Of a stretch of 36,240 nt of DNA, positions 9,001-15,942 are shown piece by piece. The stretch is taken from positions 1-36,240 of the forward strand of contig JAEEZH010000029.1 of NCBI GenBank assembly GCA_016288495.1. The letters are read 5' to 3'. Both the position numbers and the translations under genes were made by a program. Every line of letters begins with the position of its first letter. The first letter of the stretch is position 1. The stretch is from Lachnospiraceae bacterium (GTDB lineage: Bacteria; Bacillota; Clostridia; Lachnospirales; Lachnospiraceae). Below the pieces are notes generated by a model, which saw nothing but the letters and a program-made list of their open reading frames with translations, was not told the origin of the DNA and did no database searches.

Positions 9001-11657
9001 GGATCATCTATACCATGGCAGAGCCGGATCAGGCAGATTACTTCTTGGTAAAGACCGATCTGGAGGGCGAAGAGACTGCAGCCATTACGGCTACCGCAGA
9101 GTTGATCCCTGCCGAGGCACTGAAGGTGGGCGGCGTATATACCGCTTCAAAGGATAAGCCTTTCCTGCTGCTTTCATGGACCGGTGAGGAAGATAATACC
9201 TACACCTTCAGATTCACCAATGATCCTGATACGGCTGCTCTTGGGGCTGTGGGATCCTATGATGGCAAGTATGAGAATGCGAAACATATAGCTGTTAATG
9301 GACCTTCAGGCGAGAAGAAGATCTATGAATTCAGCGTTACCACTCCCAGCGCAAAGGTCAACAGGATATTCTATGTACCTGTAAACGGCTATACCGATGA
9401 TACTCCTGTCAAGGTGAAGTGTGAGGAGATCTACAAGCCTCAGAAGACCATCATGAAGGTGCCCGGAACCACCGAGGTGAAGATCGCCCAGGGTGCAAGC
9501 GCTACCCTGACCTATGAGCTCAGTGCGGAGGAAGAGGATTACTACTCAGTAATGATCACTCCCAGTGACGCCAAGGAGACACATACGGTCACAGCGGCTC
9601 CCAATTCAATCCTGAACGGAGGCTGGAACGGAGAAGGCGTATACCGCACCGGCTTCAGCAAGTGGAACGCAGGCAAGAAGTCCATCAACATCGTAAACGG
9701 TGAAGAGGGCGAAGTGACCTACTCCGTAGTTGTAACAAAGCGTGTGATCACACCTTTGACAGACGGCGCTAAGGTGACTGTGGCAAAGAACACCCAGCAG
9801 TGGTTCAGCTATCAGACAACCGCAACCAATATTTATACTCTTGAACTTAAGGATTCTACGGATACCGATGTCTTCAGAGTAAAGGATTACGACAGCAAGG
9901 AAACGGCATCGGCTTATGGTGTCGGCAATGCAGTTACCGGTGGTCTTTATGACGTTTTCGCTGGCTTTGAAAAGGGCCGGGTGAAGTATTTCGTCGTAGA
10001 TTCCGGCGTGAACGATGAGGGCAAAGTGATCGATCTGTCACTGACCTTTACCGTAAAGAGTTATCCTACCGAGGCTCTGGCTGACGGAAAAGAGTATACC
10101 GTGACAAAGGGAGAGAACAAGATGCTGACCTGGACCGTTGACAAGGATGATGTATATGTACTCACCTTTACTGATACGGTAAACAATGCATATGTTAATG
10201 GCTGGTATAACAAGGTGCCTTCCGGCGGTGGTGATCTGAATATCAGTGGACCTGTTGCGGATGACGGCAAGTATGTTTATGAAGCAGCTCCTGTAGCCCT
10301 TAAGGCAGGAGATCAGGTCTATGTGGTTCTGGCTGGCATTGAGGATGACGATCATAAGGTGACTGCCGGCATCAGGTCCTACTGGAAGGATGCATCTGAG
10401 ATCAAAGCAGGCGTACAGTTTGCTGTCAAGAAGATGACTGATGAGGAGAGCGGATCGGTATTCCGCCTGTTCAAGTATCAGGCAACCGCAGCAGGCGTAT
10501 ATGACCTTAAGTTCTCAGGTGAAAAGGGTGCGGCAGTTCTGGCAGATGACGGCTTCAAGGCTGAGCTCGAGCCTACAGAGCAGTCTAAGTTTGAAAAGCC
10601 TTCCGCATATGCTCTTGAGCCTGATGATGACGAAGTGGCCGCAGAGGATAAATATAATGTATACACCTTTGAAGATGTATATCTTAACGCAGGGGATGTG
10701 ATCTACTTCCGTGCAACGGCACCGGATGCATCAGCTGAGGATCTCAAGTTTACCCTGACCTCTGAAGCTCCCGAATATACGGCTACCCTTGATTCTCTCA
10801 TCGGCAAGCCTCTGGCAGAAGTGACTGTAGATGATATTGACATGGTATACAGCTGGACCAATACCACCGGCAATGATGTGGTTGTCAGAATAGACGCCGA
10901 GGAACCTGAGGAATCTGAGGAATCTGCCATAACGGTAGTTGATTCATTTGGAAAGCCTCTGGGTGATGGTATTGCCTGGGCAGAGGGTGAGACCTCTTAT
11001 TCCTTCCCTCTCAAGGCCGGACAGACCGCATTCCTGGCTCCTACTGAGGATGGTATCGTGGTAAACAATATCCATGTGGAGGCACCTCTTGCCGTAGGCA
11101 GGAATCCGGTGACCATACCTTACGGATTCGGATCCAAGGTATATTACATCAGAAATTCCGAGGGCAAGGCAGGAGCAGGCTTCTTTGCTGCTACTACCGC
11201 TGCGGATGCTATCTATGGAATATCCTTGATCAATGATGAAAACTGGGTATGGGATGAGGGAAGAGATGATGAAGTATTTGTAGGTTCTGACACTGAGTTC
11301 ATCCGTATGGAGGTTCATAAGGATGATGAGCTTCGCGTATCAGATTATGTGAACGTGGAGAAGCAGACCGGATCCCTTATCTCCGACACAGCTGAGAACA
11401 AGGCTAAGTATCTGTACGGACATGGAGATAATTACATCCGTGTAGACAATACCCAGTATGCAAATGCCCAGTATCAGCTGCAGTACATCGCTGCTGACGG
11501 ATCCCGCAAATCTCTGGACAAGGGAATCGTGATCCATGTTGATGGAACTGCTACACCGGATAGTAATGGCGTGAGACTGGGTGAATCCATCATCTTCACC
11601 ATACCTAACGGTGGCAAAGCATATCAGACCAGCCTGACTGTAAAGAAGGTTAACTGA
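3..11657 (+). CDS. Giant multidomain extracellular surface protein, 5' end outside window
   Basis: The frame is open to the left edge (first in-frame codon at 3), so the GTG at 42 is not a real start; the N-terminus and any signal peptide lie upstream. More than 3,880 residues are present. The first third has MBG/YDG-like beta domains (motif KVYDGKAI near nt 2425). Then come a BIG2-like Ig domain (nt 3925-4310), a fibronectin III-like domain (4315-4720), another FN3-like domain (5670-6150) and a second BIG2-like domain (6370-6540). The last 5 kb is a chain of about 14 degenerate units resembling bacterial pre-peptidase C-terminal (PPC) beta-sandwiches. Each has an aromatic strand followed by a turn such as TAAGVYDL or TTAGLYKI. 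The protein is acidic. It ends TSLTVKKVN with no LPXTG motif, SLH repeats or dockerin. In-frame TGA-TAA stops are followed by a terminator. A role as adhesin or surface scaffold is inferred from composition only; no catalytic domain is recognised. Confidence 0.85.
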   Translation: MAADTVLEASKTYVIHHNVVLASGMEKKWSIDKIEQTHNLIFRSPMDTEVEVKYAETSFSKKYDGTPFTLTPTAKVYAVSEDDEKKDITPSADSGLLVSKWYRQVGPVEDELLLKGVYGFAPEEYADLYAGFLRYDLGELATVYEEIPDDKVTEAGVYYHVTWFLDVSGSYNQSYSAQRVVIESTQAVVMPVYDNGDTEAPKVIDETVTASENRVLTVYSGQTVQSVLDLITYKAFETTEGSAIDTSKLLPEDAFGTAYDVDAEYATTQVYQPVFAIQKRVSVTGDGKGRSGYYRWIDADENGNGYYYDEFIESDEIYRVVFTGDKAVFQWRDEVEINGEEYYGWFEVGRIGINGAGPRYHVLTTEEVRDAWAITLIPADRQAGEIDVSAIVAGAAEAGFASAEGSFAAPLTKTFKWNGGADGSAPTGAEPIYAKREDYKKAKLFYYDVNTTLSPAESKVTDKKNEVTDIESTDERFEYNWYKMDDEDRVLTLLLDKARELNPDAQTLALTAPAADADAKTKQVYEEWKSIADAATWTKVNDVLNDDGEEPINSNDYWYNGEEVDKDKAVAPYDAGVYRLGVKFRPETMDDFRYDAPEAYVYYVVEREWAVAGIDPASGIKVYSDGSLTAKDVLEDLQTVDPTRTDSYISAVRFYASDANGNRGEELKQPTRVNVLRDLLLADDNATKAFEIDKVAADNSLKPLALSDKLSEKDQAGNKNKYNLNLKRIPDYREFDEGSVSDYAFWTEEEKLTYPKLSNYNFGRALGKHGEDLSQVKYANGVAAVNVAYSDMVPVSVKIDDKAVGLEKVYDGKAINLGEFMDEFVHVVRDDNGEELKDAKSRLHVTLQREKEYNSKDPFILATDLDNWDDNGHTDETTYTEPVYLMDSATRLVNGAVHGGDYTISITLEADETYKRAEADHENPPIYSVERRELELIPTFKKENELILENSYMDTKATVPGIPAGIEADNDNIAKYVVDKVTLGKVQAGGSADADTGIVDADLANSSKIIKAYEFAAQKMDEVTKDEKSWKNIKFGAAPYLESKESYLVRIDVQGANKDGIGGQWYAREDEFLTAYNGGTTADKGVPTYVSFGTDYCITDKVDPSRQTFVPVNSPAVVNPYTFAGDAEVMISDTIVGVKDETTGMVAYTHTIKPLEGIPVDYRGTKSPLGDSKGKNVFRFRLHAPEELSFAGDKILSGLDFEARYAYRGGIEAVGGWLGSGRFGDFIIAKSYAAKKAPIMIGGWNSGAVDGHYDDRTPNIAVSFLSSGLPADVVPNYTFQVDWGKYKEDYVVDLTQASNEDDLTKAVAPKSLKFNKLNKKMAVGDTQQLDVTIKKKQKADIILLGYRIVKGDQYISITDKDAQRLVSIVNGTNANVKKTTLPAGIITALATDGGKNAKVDIEVFAAYYDEYGVKKPIVDAKGKEACVAKASITVSEVAKPTISKVITSPTATVIQYKRPENGMRREIYLLKGDKINEAAFEEKIAAVKNGDYYGTFEEVGFFMADEGDTADAPRAKASDPKVRSCTLWGLDPCETYSVYVRNVSGMRTVNGGDVVTDSHAGSVKSFKTGKAVIGGIKISMNAPAIKYDWTNKETYVPYADDNGKLGDHPFYDYSVKLSDKTVMVTSVGKYYDFLQNKAADQGDYFYGPLKLTAELKKIYEAPKVVYVVTDAPWFNSSKGGGSYFYEAGKNTFKKDVPEGTKNYTMVKFKDGSVAYYHKTNIATIAKNGKLSLKGKGHAWVLAIDTVSGATDGTQLFIDATPTAMKAKAGKVNAGSSIMVSELLQYTEGRTKIADYEKKYTHFNPIEESAETGQFYDLSFEPVETSDFVIEQVPAVVEGVNCPVYNDKRHDIKITAVNPKAKLKLTISDNSAPTPISQDITITSGPAPKAEPVKGVKVLAVADDRATFGFSYSGDLKAPDSDTTLRMIVKDSSGKVYTDEIVPADSFERHTPYSWVGDICLNDKKYDGFDEDTEEWFANTVRADKKGYYYAVSYVPNSFVIGEDDIYIPGERDHLTRLSQYTVSFIVQHGSEASKPVTKKFKTTDIPAAYYGLLAGTDKMRPYGVNGHGAEIRLTTGVGQENDATDYPVLGARTLRTGNDYTLCLPLDEEEDLENVSARLRKTEKLKWVSTNKQVATVKTKPGTFEALLSTKSRGTTQVYVVSSVTKRVIAAWDVNVAAVGDAGAYFGDNEPYERTADFFVSVLDEDPSKDDRVSASEILGVGLDSPFTEPDNGETRWYSFTAPAFGWYTLWYSGGESGVVKNFTNIVMEAGEIRYFSITGQGGYGLFSVTGGMATEIKVGTEAGGSFTAVGQGDLVYFIAPDDGLYEITYQYKDGRIVKEYRSDATSDIGEGSKNIGYVNLAKDQRMVIYIPEGVKAVKVAPFRWTNLEDQGTFTLKESKEMQWLRLTANEDNRYKLRFDVTSEDEAANVQIVAFCESDKTALDKVAGLLNGMAGDEEAVIGGKPFGNETSAMITGGLGEVEIALPDEIEPSPSFPLVKDAKYDDEDLTSHIYVGIQYTSPDEVKKPINLKASVIKDKLDTETLKAKTTGEASGTLKATRYTPSVYAFTPAATGVYVLDFATGDNDENAPEGVALGLFSAIGHDYPGLTDELLDYEWIKVAGKKDYQIDGLELTGGETYYFFFCSAMIAADGALDEDKTKEITATLSIKERQIPEIGITPLPGNTVAMAVAGKSEYRYFRAPETNVYTFSMVRSEKEDAKNLGQGEVNFRRNSVEGTPIDAEIEDYIAAPRDPAEEIVTSSAPISLREGETVYLKIDSLERADSTNEETNDTYNRTIRVEKRALTELPATITLNAKEKKFFVFNSTGKDKYLFLFTRTDGVEEGTNVRCSNDGKDNPLSNKGDLPNGVSLTIEPKSANEHGLEIGSLDLDAEDRLLFSFENPSDKEAETIKVTVIKAEPTDFTTAKQTKNLNTTNETMGAWFRFRPTTAGLYKITFTSNSDKAFTVDRYHEDSVNGYPKDLEDGVWEGTYDAETKSSFDRIIYTMAEPDQADYFLVKTDLEGEETAAITATAELIPAEALKVGGVYTASKDKPFLLLSWTGEEDNTYTFRFTNDPDTAALGAVGSYDGKYENAKHIAVNGPSGEKKIYEFSVTTPSAKVNRIFYVPVNGYTDDTPVKVKCEEIYKPQKTIMKVPGTTEVKIAQGASATLTYELSAEEEDYYSVMITPSDAKETHTVTAAPNSILNGGWNGEGVYRTGFSKWNAGKKSINIVNGEEGEVTYSVVVTKRVITPLTDGAKVTVAKNTQQWFSYQTTATNIYTLELKDSTDTDVFRVKDYDSKETASAYGVGNAVTGGLYDVFAGFEKGRVKYFVVDSGVNDEGKVIDLSLTFTVKSYPTEALADGKEYTVTKGENKMLTWTVDKDDVYVLTFTDTVNNAYVNGWYNKVPSGGGDLNISGPVADDGKYVYEAAPVALKAGDQVYVVLAGIEDDDHKVTAGIRSYWKDASEIKAGVQFAVKKMTDEESGSVFRLFKYQATAAGVYDLKFSGEKGAAVLADDGFKAELEPTEQSKFEKPSAYALEPDDDEVAAEDKYNVYTFEDVYLNAGDVIYFRATAPDASAEDLKFTLTSEAPEYTATLDSLIGKPLAEVTVDDIDMVYSWTNTTGNDVVVRIDAEEPEESEESAITVVDSFGKPLGDGIAWAEGETSYSFPLKAGQTAFLAPTEDGIVVNNIHVEAPLAVGRNPVTIPYGFGSKVYYIRNSEGKAGAGFFAATTAADAIYGISLINDENWVWDEGRDDEVFVGSDTEFIRMEVHKDDELRVSDYVNVEKQTGSLISDTAENKAKYLYGHGDNYIRVDNTQYANAQYQLQYIAADGSRKSLDKGIVIHVDGTATPDSNGVRLGESIIFTIPNGGKAYQTSLTVKKVN

Positions 11658-11697
11658 TAAAAGCAAAAGCCGGTTTATATGACCGCGTGATGAAAGC

Positions 11698-11731
11698 GCC
11701 CGGCCCCCTTTTGGGGGCCGGGCCTTTTTTT
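11698..11731 (+). terminator. Intrinsic terminator of the giant surface protein gene
   Basis: A perfect 11-bp GC-only stem (GCCCGGCCCCC pairing with GGGGGCCGGGC) has a TTTT loop and is followed by C and seven T residues. It begins 40 nt after the stop codon. It is a textbook Rho-independent terminator and separates the giant gene from the TerB-like gene. Confidence 0.95.
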
Positions 11732-11742
11732 GAAAATAAGGC

Positions 11743-11771
11743 TTTTCAACCGTCTTAAGTTTTGGTAAAAT
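11743..11771 (+). promoter_or_regulatory. Probable sigma-A promoter of the TerB-like gene
   Basis: TTTTCA (-35, four of six consensus bases) is separated by 17 bp from TAAAAT (-10, five of six). It lies just after the terminator of the previous gene and about 60 nt before the start of the next one. Confidence 0.5.
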
Positions 11772-11830
11772 AATATCAAGTGGGCTGTTTTGACGGCCGG
11801 GATATAAAAGTGTGTAAGGAGGATGTAGTT

Positions 11831-12235
11831 ATGTTTTTAAGTAGATTATCTGAAACGGGTAAGAAGCATTTCCTTGATCTGTGTGTACATGCTTCATGGG
11901 CAGACGGTGAGTTCGCAGAGTCCGAGATATCCCTGCTCAGCGCTTTCTGTCGTGAGATGGGTATTCCCGAGGAGATCCCGGATCCCGATCAGGAGCTGGA
12001 TGCGCTCATGGCCCAGGTCGCACCTGATGTGACCGAGGTAGAGAAAAATATCATGCTCTTCGAGCTTTACGGCCTGCTTAAGATAGACGGAAGCTTTGAC
12101 GATGCCGAGAGGCGCATACTTGAAAAGATAGCCGACGGCATAGGCGCTAAGCCCGGCGCCCTGGACCGTATCATCAGCGTGGACAGGATATATTCGGTTG
12201 CTGTTTCGGAATTATATAAGGCCGTGGTAGGCTGA
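11831..12235 (+). CDS. TerB-like family protein (tellurite-resistance TerB fold)
   Basis: The product is 134 residues. The ATG at 11831 is chosen because a perfect AAGGAGG (11816-11822) lies 8 nt upstream; an in-frame ATG at 11780 has no such site. The protein is all-alpha and acidic. It has a TerB-like N-terminal helix pair (HASWADGEFAESEISLLSAF, residues about 18-37), followed by a second ADGxF-type repeat (LLKIDGSFDDAERRILEKIA) in the middle. In TerB proteins such DG-E repeats form a helical metal-binding bundle; the function of most stand-alone homologues is unknown. No ter operon partner lies nearby, so tellurite resistance should not be assumed. It has its own promoter and no partner gene. 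Confidence 0.7.
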   Translation: MFLSRLSETGKKHFLDLCVHASWADGEFAESEISLLSAFCREMGIPEEIPDPDQELDALMAQVAPDVTEVEKNIMLFELYGLLKIDGSFDDAERRILEKIADGIGAKPGALDRIISVDRIYSVAVSELYKAVVG

Positions 12236-12267
12236 GCTGTTCCGGTATCATATTTATAATGTACCGG
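12232..12267 (+). promoter_or_regulatory. Candidate promoter with -10 inside an inverted repeat, upstream of the NRPS-like gene
   Basis: A consensus TATAAT (12255-12260) lies between inverted arms CCGGTA (12242-12247) and TACCGG (12262-12267). The only -35 at 17 bp is a poor CTGAGC (12232-12237). A further CCGGTAG occurs near 12322. This layout would fit a regulated promoter with an operator over the -10 box, but that is inference. No T-tract follows the arms, so it is not a standard terminator for the preceding gene. Confidence 0.4.
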
Positions 12268-12348
12268 TGAGGCGCGGATCCGTATCCGGGGGGCGCGGCA
12301 GTATGCACTCAAGAGCTTTGACCGGTAGATATTTGGGGGATTCGCGAT

Positions 12349-15300
12349 ATGATCACATACAACAACACCAAGACACTGCCCGATCTGATCGAAAGGATCA
12401 GAAAAGAGTTCGAAAACCGGGTCTTTTACAGATTCGAAAGAGACGATACGATCTTTGAAAAGGGCTACGGCACATACGCCGGAGACGTATTTGCCGTAGC
12501 CGGTTATATAAGGGAACAGAATACCAAATACGGACATGATACCCATGCTGCACTTCTGGGCAGGACCAGTTATGAATATCTGACCGTCCTCATGGGGGTT
12601 CCCTGTGCCGGCGGCGTCGCCATTCCCATGGATATACAGATGGGGATAGACGCGCTGGTGGATTCTCTTAAAAGGGCCGACACCGATATACTTTTCATCG
12701 ATATCGAGTTCGGTTCATATCTGGATATTCTCAAGGAAAGATGTCCCTTCATCAAACGATATATAGCCATGCAGTCTGTCAAGAATATGCGCTGTGTTCC
12801 CATGATACACAGGGTATACAGAGGCACGCAGATAGACTGGAGGATAAAGAGCGACAAGTGCGCTCTCATCATCTATACCTCCGGTACCACAGGGGTGAGC
12901 AAGGGGGTCATGCTTTCCCACGGTAATCTCATAGATAACCTGTTCAGTTCCGACGATCAGAGGGAGGTATGTCTCAATGTGCTTCCCATTCATCATATAT
13001 TCTGTATTTCGGGTGACCTTTTGATGGTGCTCCGTTATGGTTCCACCCTGTGCCAGTGTGAGGATACCTCAAAGCTCATATATTATCTGCAGCTTTTTGA
13101 GCCCACGGTGATGAGGGCGGTGCCCATGATGGCAAAGGTACTGATCAACCGCCTCAAGATCATGCAGCAGCAGGAGCCGGATGAGGATTTCTCGGTCATC
13201 AAGGCGAAGGTGTTCGGCGGCAGGCTTAACCGCATAGTCAGCGGAGGAGGCTATCTGTCTCCGGATCTGTCCGAGCAGCTTCTCAAGGCCGGTATCAACG
13301 TGGCCCAGGGCTACGGTATGTCCGAGTGCTCCCCCAAGATCACTTCCCCTGACTATGAGCGCAGGGATAAGCTGTCCTCCGTGGGACATCCTGTCACCGG
13401 AGCCATCATCCGTATCGTGGACGGCGAGATCCAGATAAAGAGTCCCTCCGTCATGCTGGGCTATTATAATGAGCCGGAGCTGACTGCCGAGGCCATCACT
13501 GAGGATGGTTTTTTGCGGACCGGAGATACCGGTTATCTGGACGACGAGGACTTCCTTTTCCTGAACGGACGTATCAAGAACCTTATCATTTTGAGCAACG
13601 GTGAAAATGTTTCCCCGGAGTATATAGAGAATAAATTCGACCCCGAGAGGCTCATAGCCGATATCATGGTTTACGGGGACGGGGATAAGCTGGTGGCCCA
13701 GGTGTATCCGAATTACGAATACGCCCAGCTCAGCGGCATAGTGGATATACAGGCAGAGCTGGACCGCATCATGGCCGAGCACAATGAAGAGCTGACCACC
13801 TACCAGAAGATCACCAAGATGATCATCAGGAACAAGCCTTTTGCAAAGACCGCTTCCAAAAAGATCATAAGGTCAAAGGTGGAAGAAGAGCTCATGGCTC
13901 AGGAGCAGCTTAAGAAGACCCTGAAGGCACCTTCCACCGATCTGCAGAAGCTTCTCTTTAACCTGCTGGCAAGGCAGCTGGGTACCATGGAATTCTCCGT
14001 GGACGATGATTTTTACGAGATAGGTCTGGATTCCATGGGTTCCACCATGTTCCTGTCCGACATAGCCGAGAATATAAATAAAAAGATCTCACTGTCAGAG
14101 CTCATGGATCATCCTTCCATCATAGCCCTGGAGGAGTTCTTTGAAAAGCAGGATGAGAAGCCTTCGGTGGATCTGTCTGTCAGGGAGGTATATCCTCTCA
14201 CTTCCATGCAGATGTACTTTGCCTATGTCATCCCCGGCAATACCACCGGCAATCTGCCCTTCTCCTTCAGGATGAGCAAGGATATAGATTTTGACAGGCT
14301 TAAAAAGGCAGTATATAAGGTGCTGGATGCCCATCCCACCCTTAAGGCCCTGGTAAAGCCCACGGAGACAGGGTACTTCGGGGTGTACAGGATGGACGAC
14401 AGGGTGGTGGACATACCTTTGCAGCAGATAAAGGAAGAGAATGCCCAGGAAGAGATCCAGAACAGCATAGTGGGCTTTAATTTCAGGAATGACCCTTCTC
14501 TGGTACATATCAAGTTCCTGGAAAGCGAGTCCCATAAATATATCTTCTTTGATGTGGCGCATTTCATGGGGGATGGCATGACCATGAACATCATCATGGA
14601 GGATCTCAAAAAGGCCTACGACGATGAGCCTTTTGAGGGTGAAAAGGATTATACAGGTTTCGAATACATGCTGGAGACCTGTGCCGGCATGCAGGACGGC
14701 ACCAGGGCAAAGGATGTGGCCTATGTGGATTCCCTGATGAAGGGCTTGAGGATGAACCGGAGCATCCTGAATACCGAGGCTCCCGGCGCCGACCTTACAA
14801 AGGGAGACAATGCGGTGATCAAGCGCCGCTTAGAGTCCCTGGGAAGAAAGGACGTCATAAACTACGGCAGGGAGCACGGCGTATCCGAAAATGCATATTT
14901 TATCACTGCATTTAATTATATGGTGAGCCTGTTTTCCGGTGAGAACGATGTGTTCAGCACCTCCATTCACAGCGGCAGGACGGACAGCCGTTACAGCCGG
15001 ATAGCCTGTGCCCTTTTCCTGACATATTTTTCCAGATATACGGTGACGCCCCATGAGACCATGGAACAGCTCATACGAAAGACGGGTAAGCAGATACTGC
15101 AGACCATGAAGACGAAGACTCCCATGTCCAGGGCGTCAGAGATGTTCTTCCAGTTCCAGGGTGACATCCTGGACGTGCAGATGCCGGGAGAGGGCACCGA
15201 GAGGGTACATGTGCAGCTGGATTCCCTGCCCTTCCATCTGATGGTCATGTATGATGACAGGGGATATTATGTGGAACTGCGTTACTGGAAGAACCGTTTC

Positions 15301-15942
15301 GCTCCCGAGGTAATGGAGATCTTCCTTCTCTGCTTTGAGTCCATTCTTAAGGCCATGACCGAGGAGACCTCCGTCAGGATGCTGAAATATCATCTGCCCA
15401 AGGAGGTATATCCCAGAGGCCTGTATGTGAATGCGGCAGATCTGCACGAGGCTGCAGGGCGTACCATCATCTCAGGGGTGGAGCCCGATGAGCCCATACG
15501 CCTTTATGTGCTGGATGAAAGCTATCACAAAAAGCCTTACGGAGCCTGGGGATCTTTGTATATCATGAACTATGAGCCGGATGAATTCGTGGAGTCACAG
15601 CAGTATCCCTACGGACCCGGCATGGTATACAATACGGGACTCATAGCCAGAGTCCTTCCGGATAATACGGTGGACTTTCTGCACATGCATGGCAGAAGGG
15701 TTCTGTTTGAAGGTCACAAGGGAAGGAAATATACGGACCTGGCCGCTGTGGAGGAAGCGCTTTTATCCTTCGATCAGATAAACAGCGCAAAGGCCTTTAT
15801 GGCATACGATCCTGAAAACAGCATATTTGTGTTACGGGCAGAGGTGGACGCAGAAGAGGGCTTTGACGCAGAGGCTCTTAAAGAAGAGATGAAGGAGAAG
15901 TATGGGGAGGATCTGACTCCCGCGTACATAGACGTTTTATGA
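12349..15942 (+). CDS. NRPS-like protein: acyl-adenylating domain, carrier protein, condensation domain, vestigial second adenylation domain
   Basis: The product is 1197 residues. The adenylation domain (about 1-520) has YTSGTTGVSKG (174-184), GYGMSECSP (from 322), RTGDTGYLDDED (from about 390) and a lysine in KTASKKIIRS (about 500). Its LPIHHIF segment is closer to fatty-acyl-CoA/AMP ligases than to amino-acid A domains. A carrier domain follows (about 535-600), with GLDSMGS and phosphopantetheine Ser562. A condensation domain (about 610-1030) has AHFMGDG, so the general-base His738 and Asp742 are kept while the first His of HHxxxDG is Ala. Residues about 1040-1197 align well with the A6-A9 end of an NRPS A domain (LYVLDES, GSLYIMN, YNTGLIARVLPDNTVDFL, TPAYIDVL) but the A3-A5 core is absent. 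There is no thioesterase domain. A GGGGGA at 12335-12340 supports the start. It overlaps the following esterase gene by 4 nt. The product is unknown. Confidence 0.85.
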   Translation: MITYNNTKTLPDLIERIRKEFENRVFYRFERDDTIFEKGYGTYAGDVFAVAGYIREQNTKYGHDTHAALLGRTSYEYLTVLMGVPCAGGVAIPMDIQMGIDALVDSLKRADTDILFIDIEFGSYLDILKERCPFIKRYIAMQSVKNMRCVPMIHRVYRGTQIDWRIKSDKCALIIYTSGTTGVSKGVMLSHGNLIDNLFSSDDQREVCLNVLPIHHIFCISGDLLMVLRYGSTLCQCEDTSKLIYYLQLFEPTVMRAVPMMAKVLINRLKIMQQQEPDEDFSVIKAKVFGGRLNRIVSGGGYLSPDLSEQLLKAGINVAQGYGMSECSPKITSPDYERRDKLSSVGHPVTGAIIRIVDGEIQIKSPSVMLGYYNEPELTAEAITEDGFLRTGDTGYLDDEDFLFLNGRIKNLIILSNGENVSPEYIENKFDPERLIADIMVYGDGDKLVAQVYPNYEYAQLSGIVDIQAELDRIMAEHNEELTTYQKITKMIIRNKPFAKTASKKIIRSKVEEELMAQEQLKKTLKAPSTDLQKLLFNLLARQLGTMEFSVDDDFYEIGLDSMGSTMFLSDIAENINKKISLSELMDHPSIIALEEFFEKQDEKPSVDLSVREVYPLTSMQMYFAYVIPGNTTGNLPFSFRMSKDIDFDRLKKAVYKVLDAHPTLKALVKPTETGYFGVYRMDDRVVDIPLQQIKEENAQEEIQNSIVGFNFRNDPSLVHIKFLESESHKYIFFDVAHFMGDGMTMNIIMEDLKKAYDDEPFEGEKDYTGFEYMLETCAGMQDGTRAKDVAYVDSLMKGLRMNRSILNTEAPGADLTKGDNAVIKRRLESLGRKDVINYGREHGVSENAYFITAFNYMVSLFSGENDVFSTSIHSGRTDSRYSRIACALFLTYFSRYTVTPHETMEQLIRKTGKQILQTMKTKTPMSRASEMFFQFQGDILDVQMPGEGTERVHVQLDSLPFHLMVMYDDRGYYVELRYWKNRFAPEVMEIFLLCFESILKAMTEETSVRMLKYHLPKEVYPRGLYVNAADLHEAAGRTIISGVEPDEPIRLYVLDESYHKKPYGAWGSLYIMNYEPDEFVESQQYPYGPGMVYNTGLIARVLPDNTVDFLHMHGRRVLFEGHKGRKYTDLAAVEEALLSFDQINSAKAFMAYDPENSIFVLRAEVDAEEGFDAEALKEEMKEKYGEDLTPAYIDVL

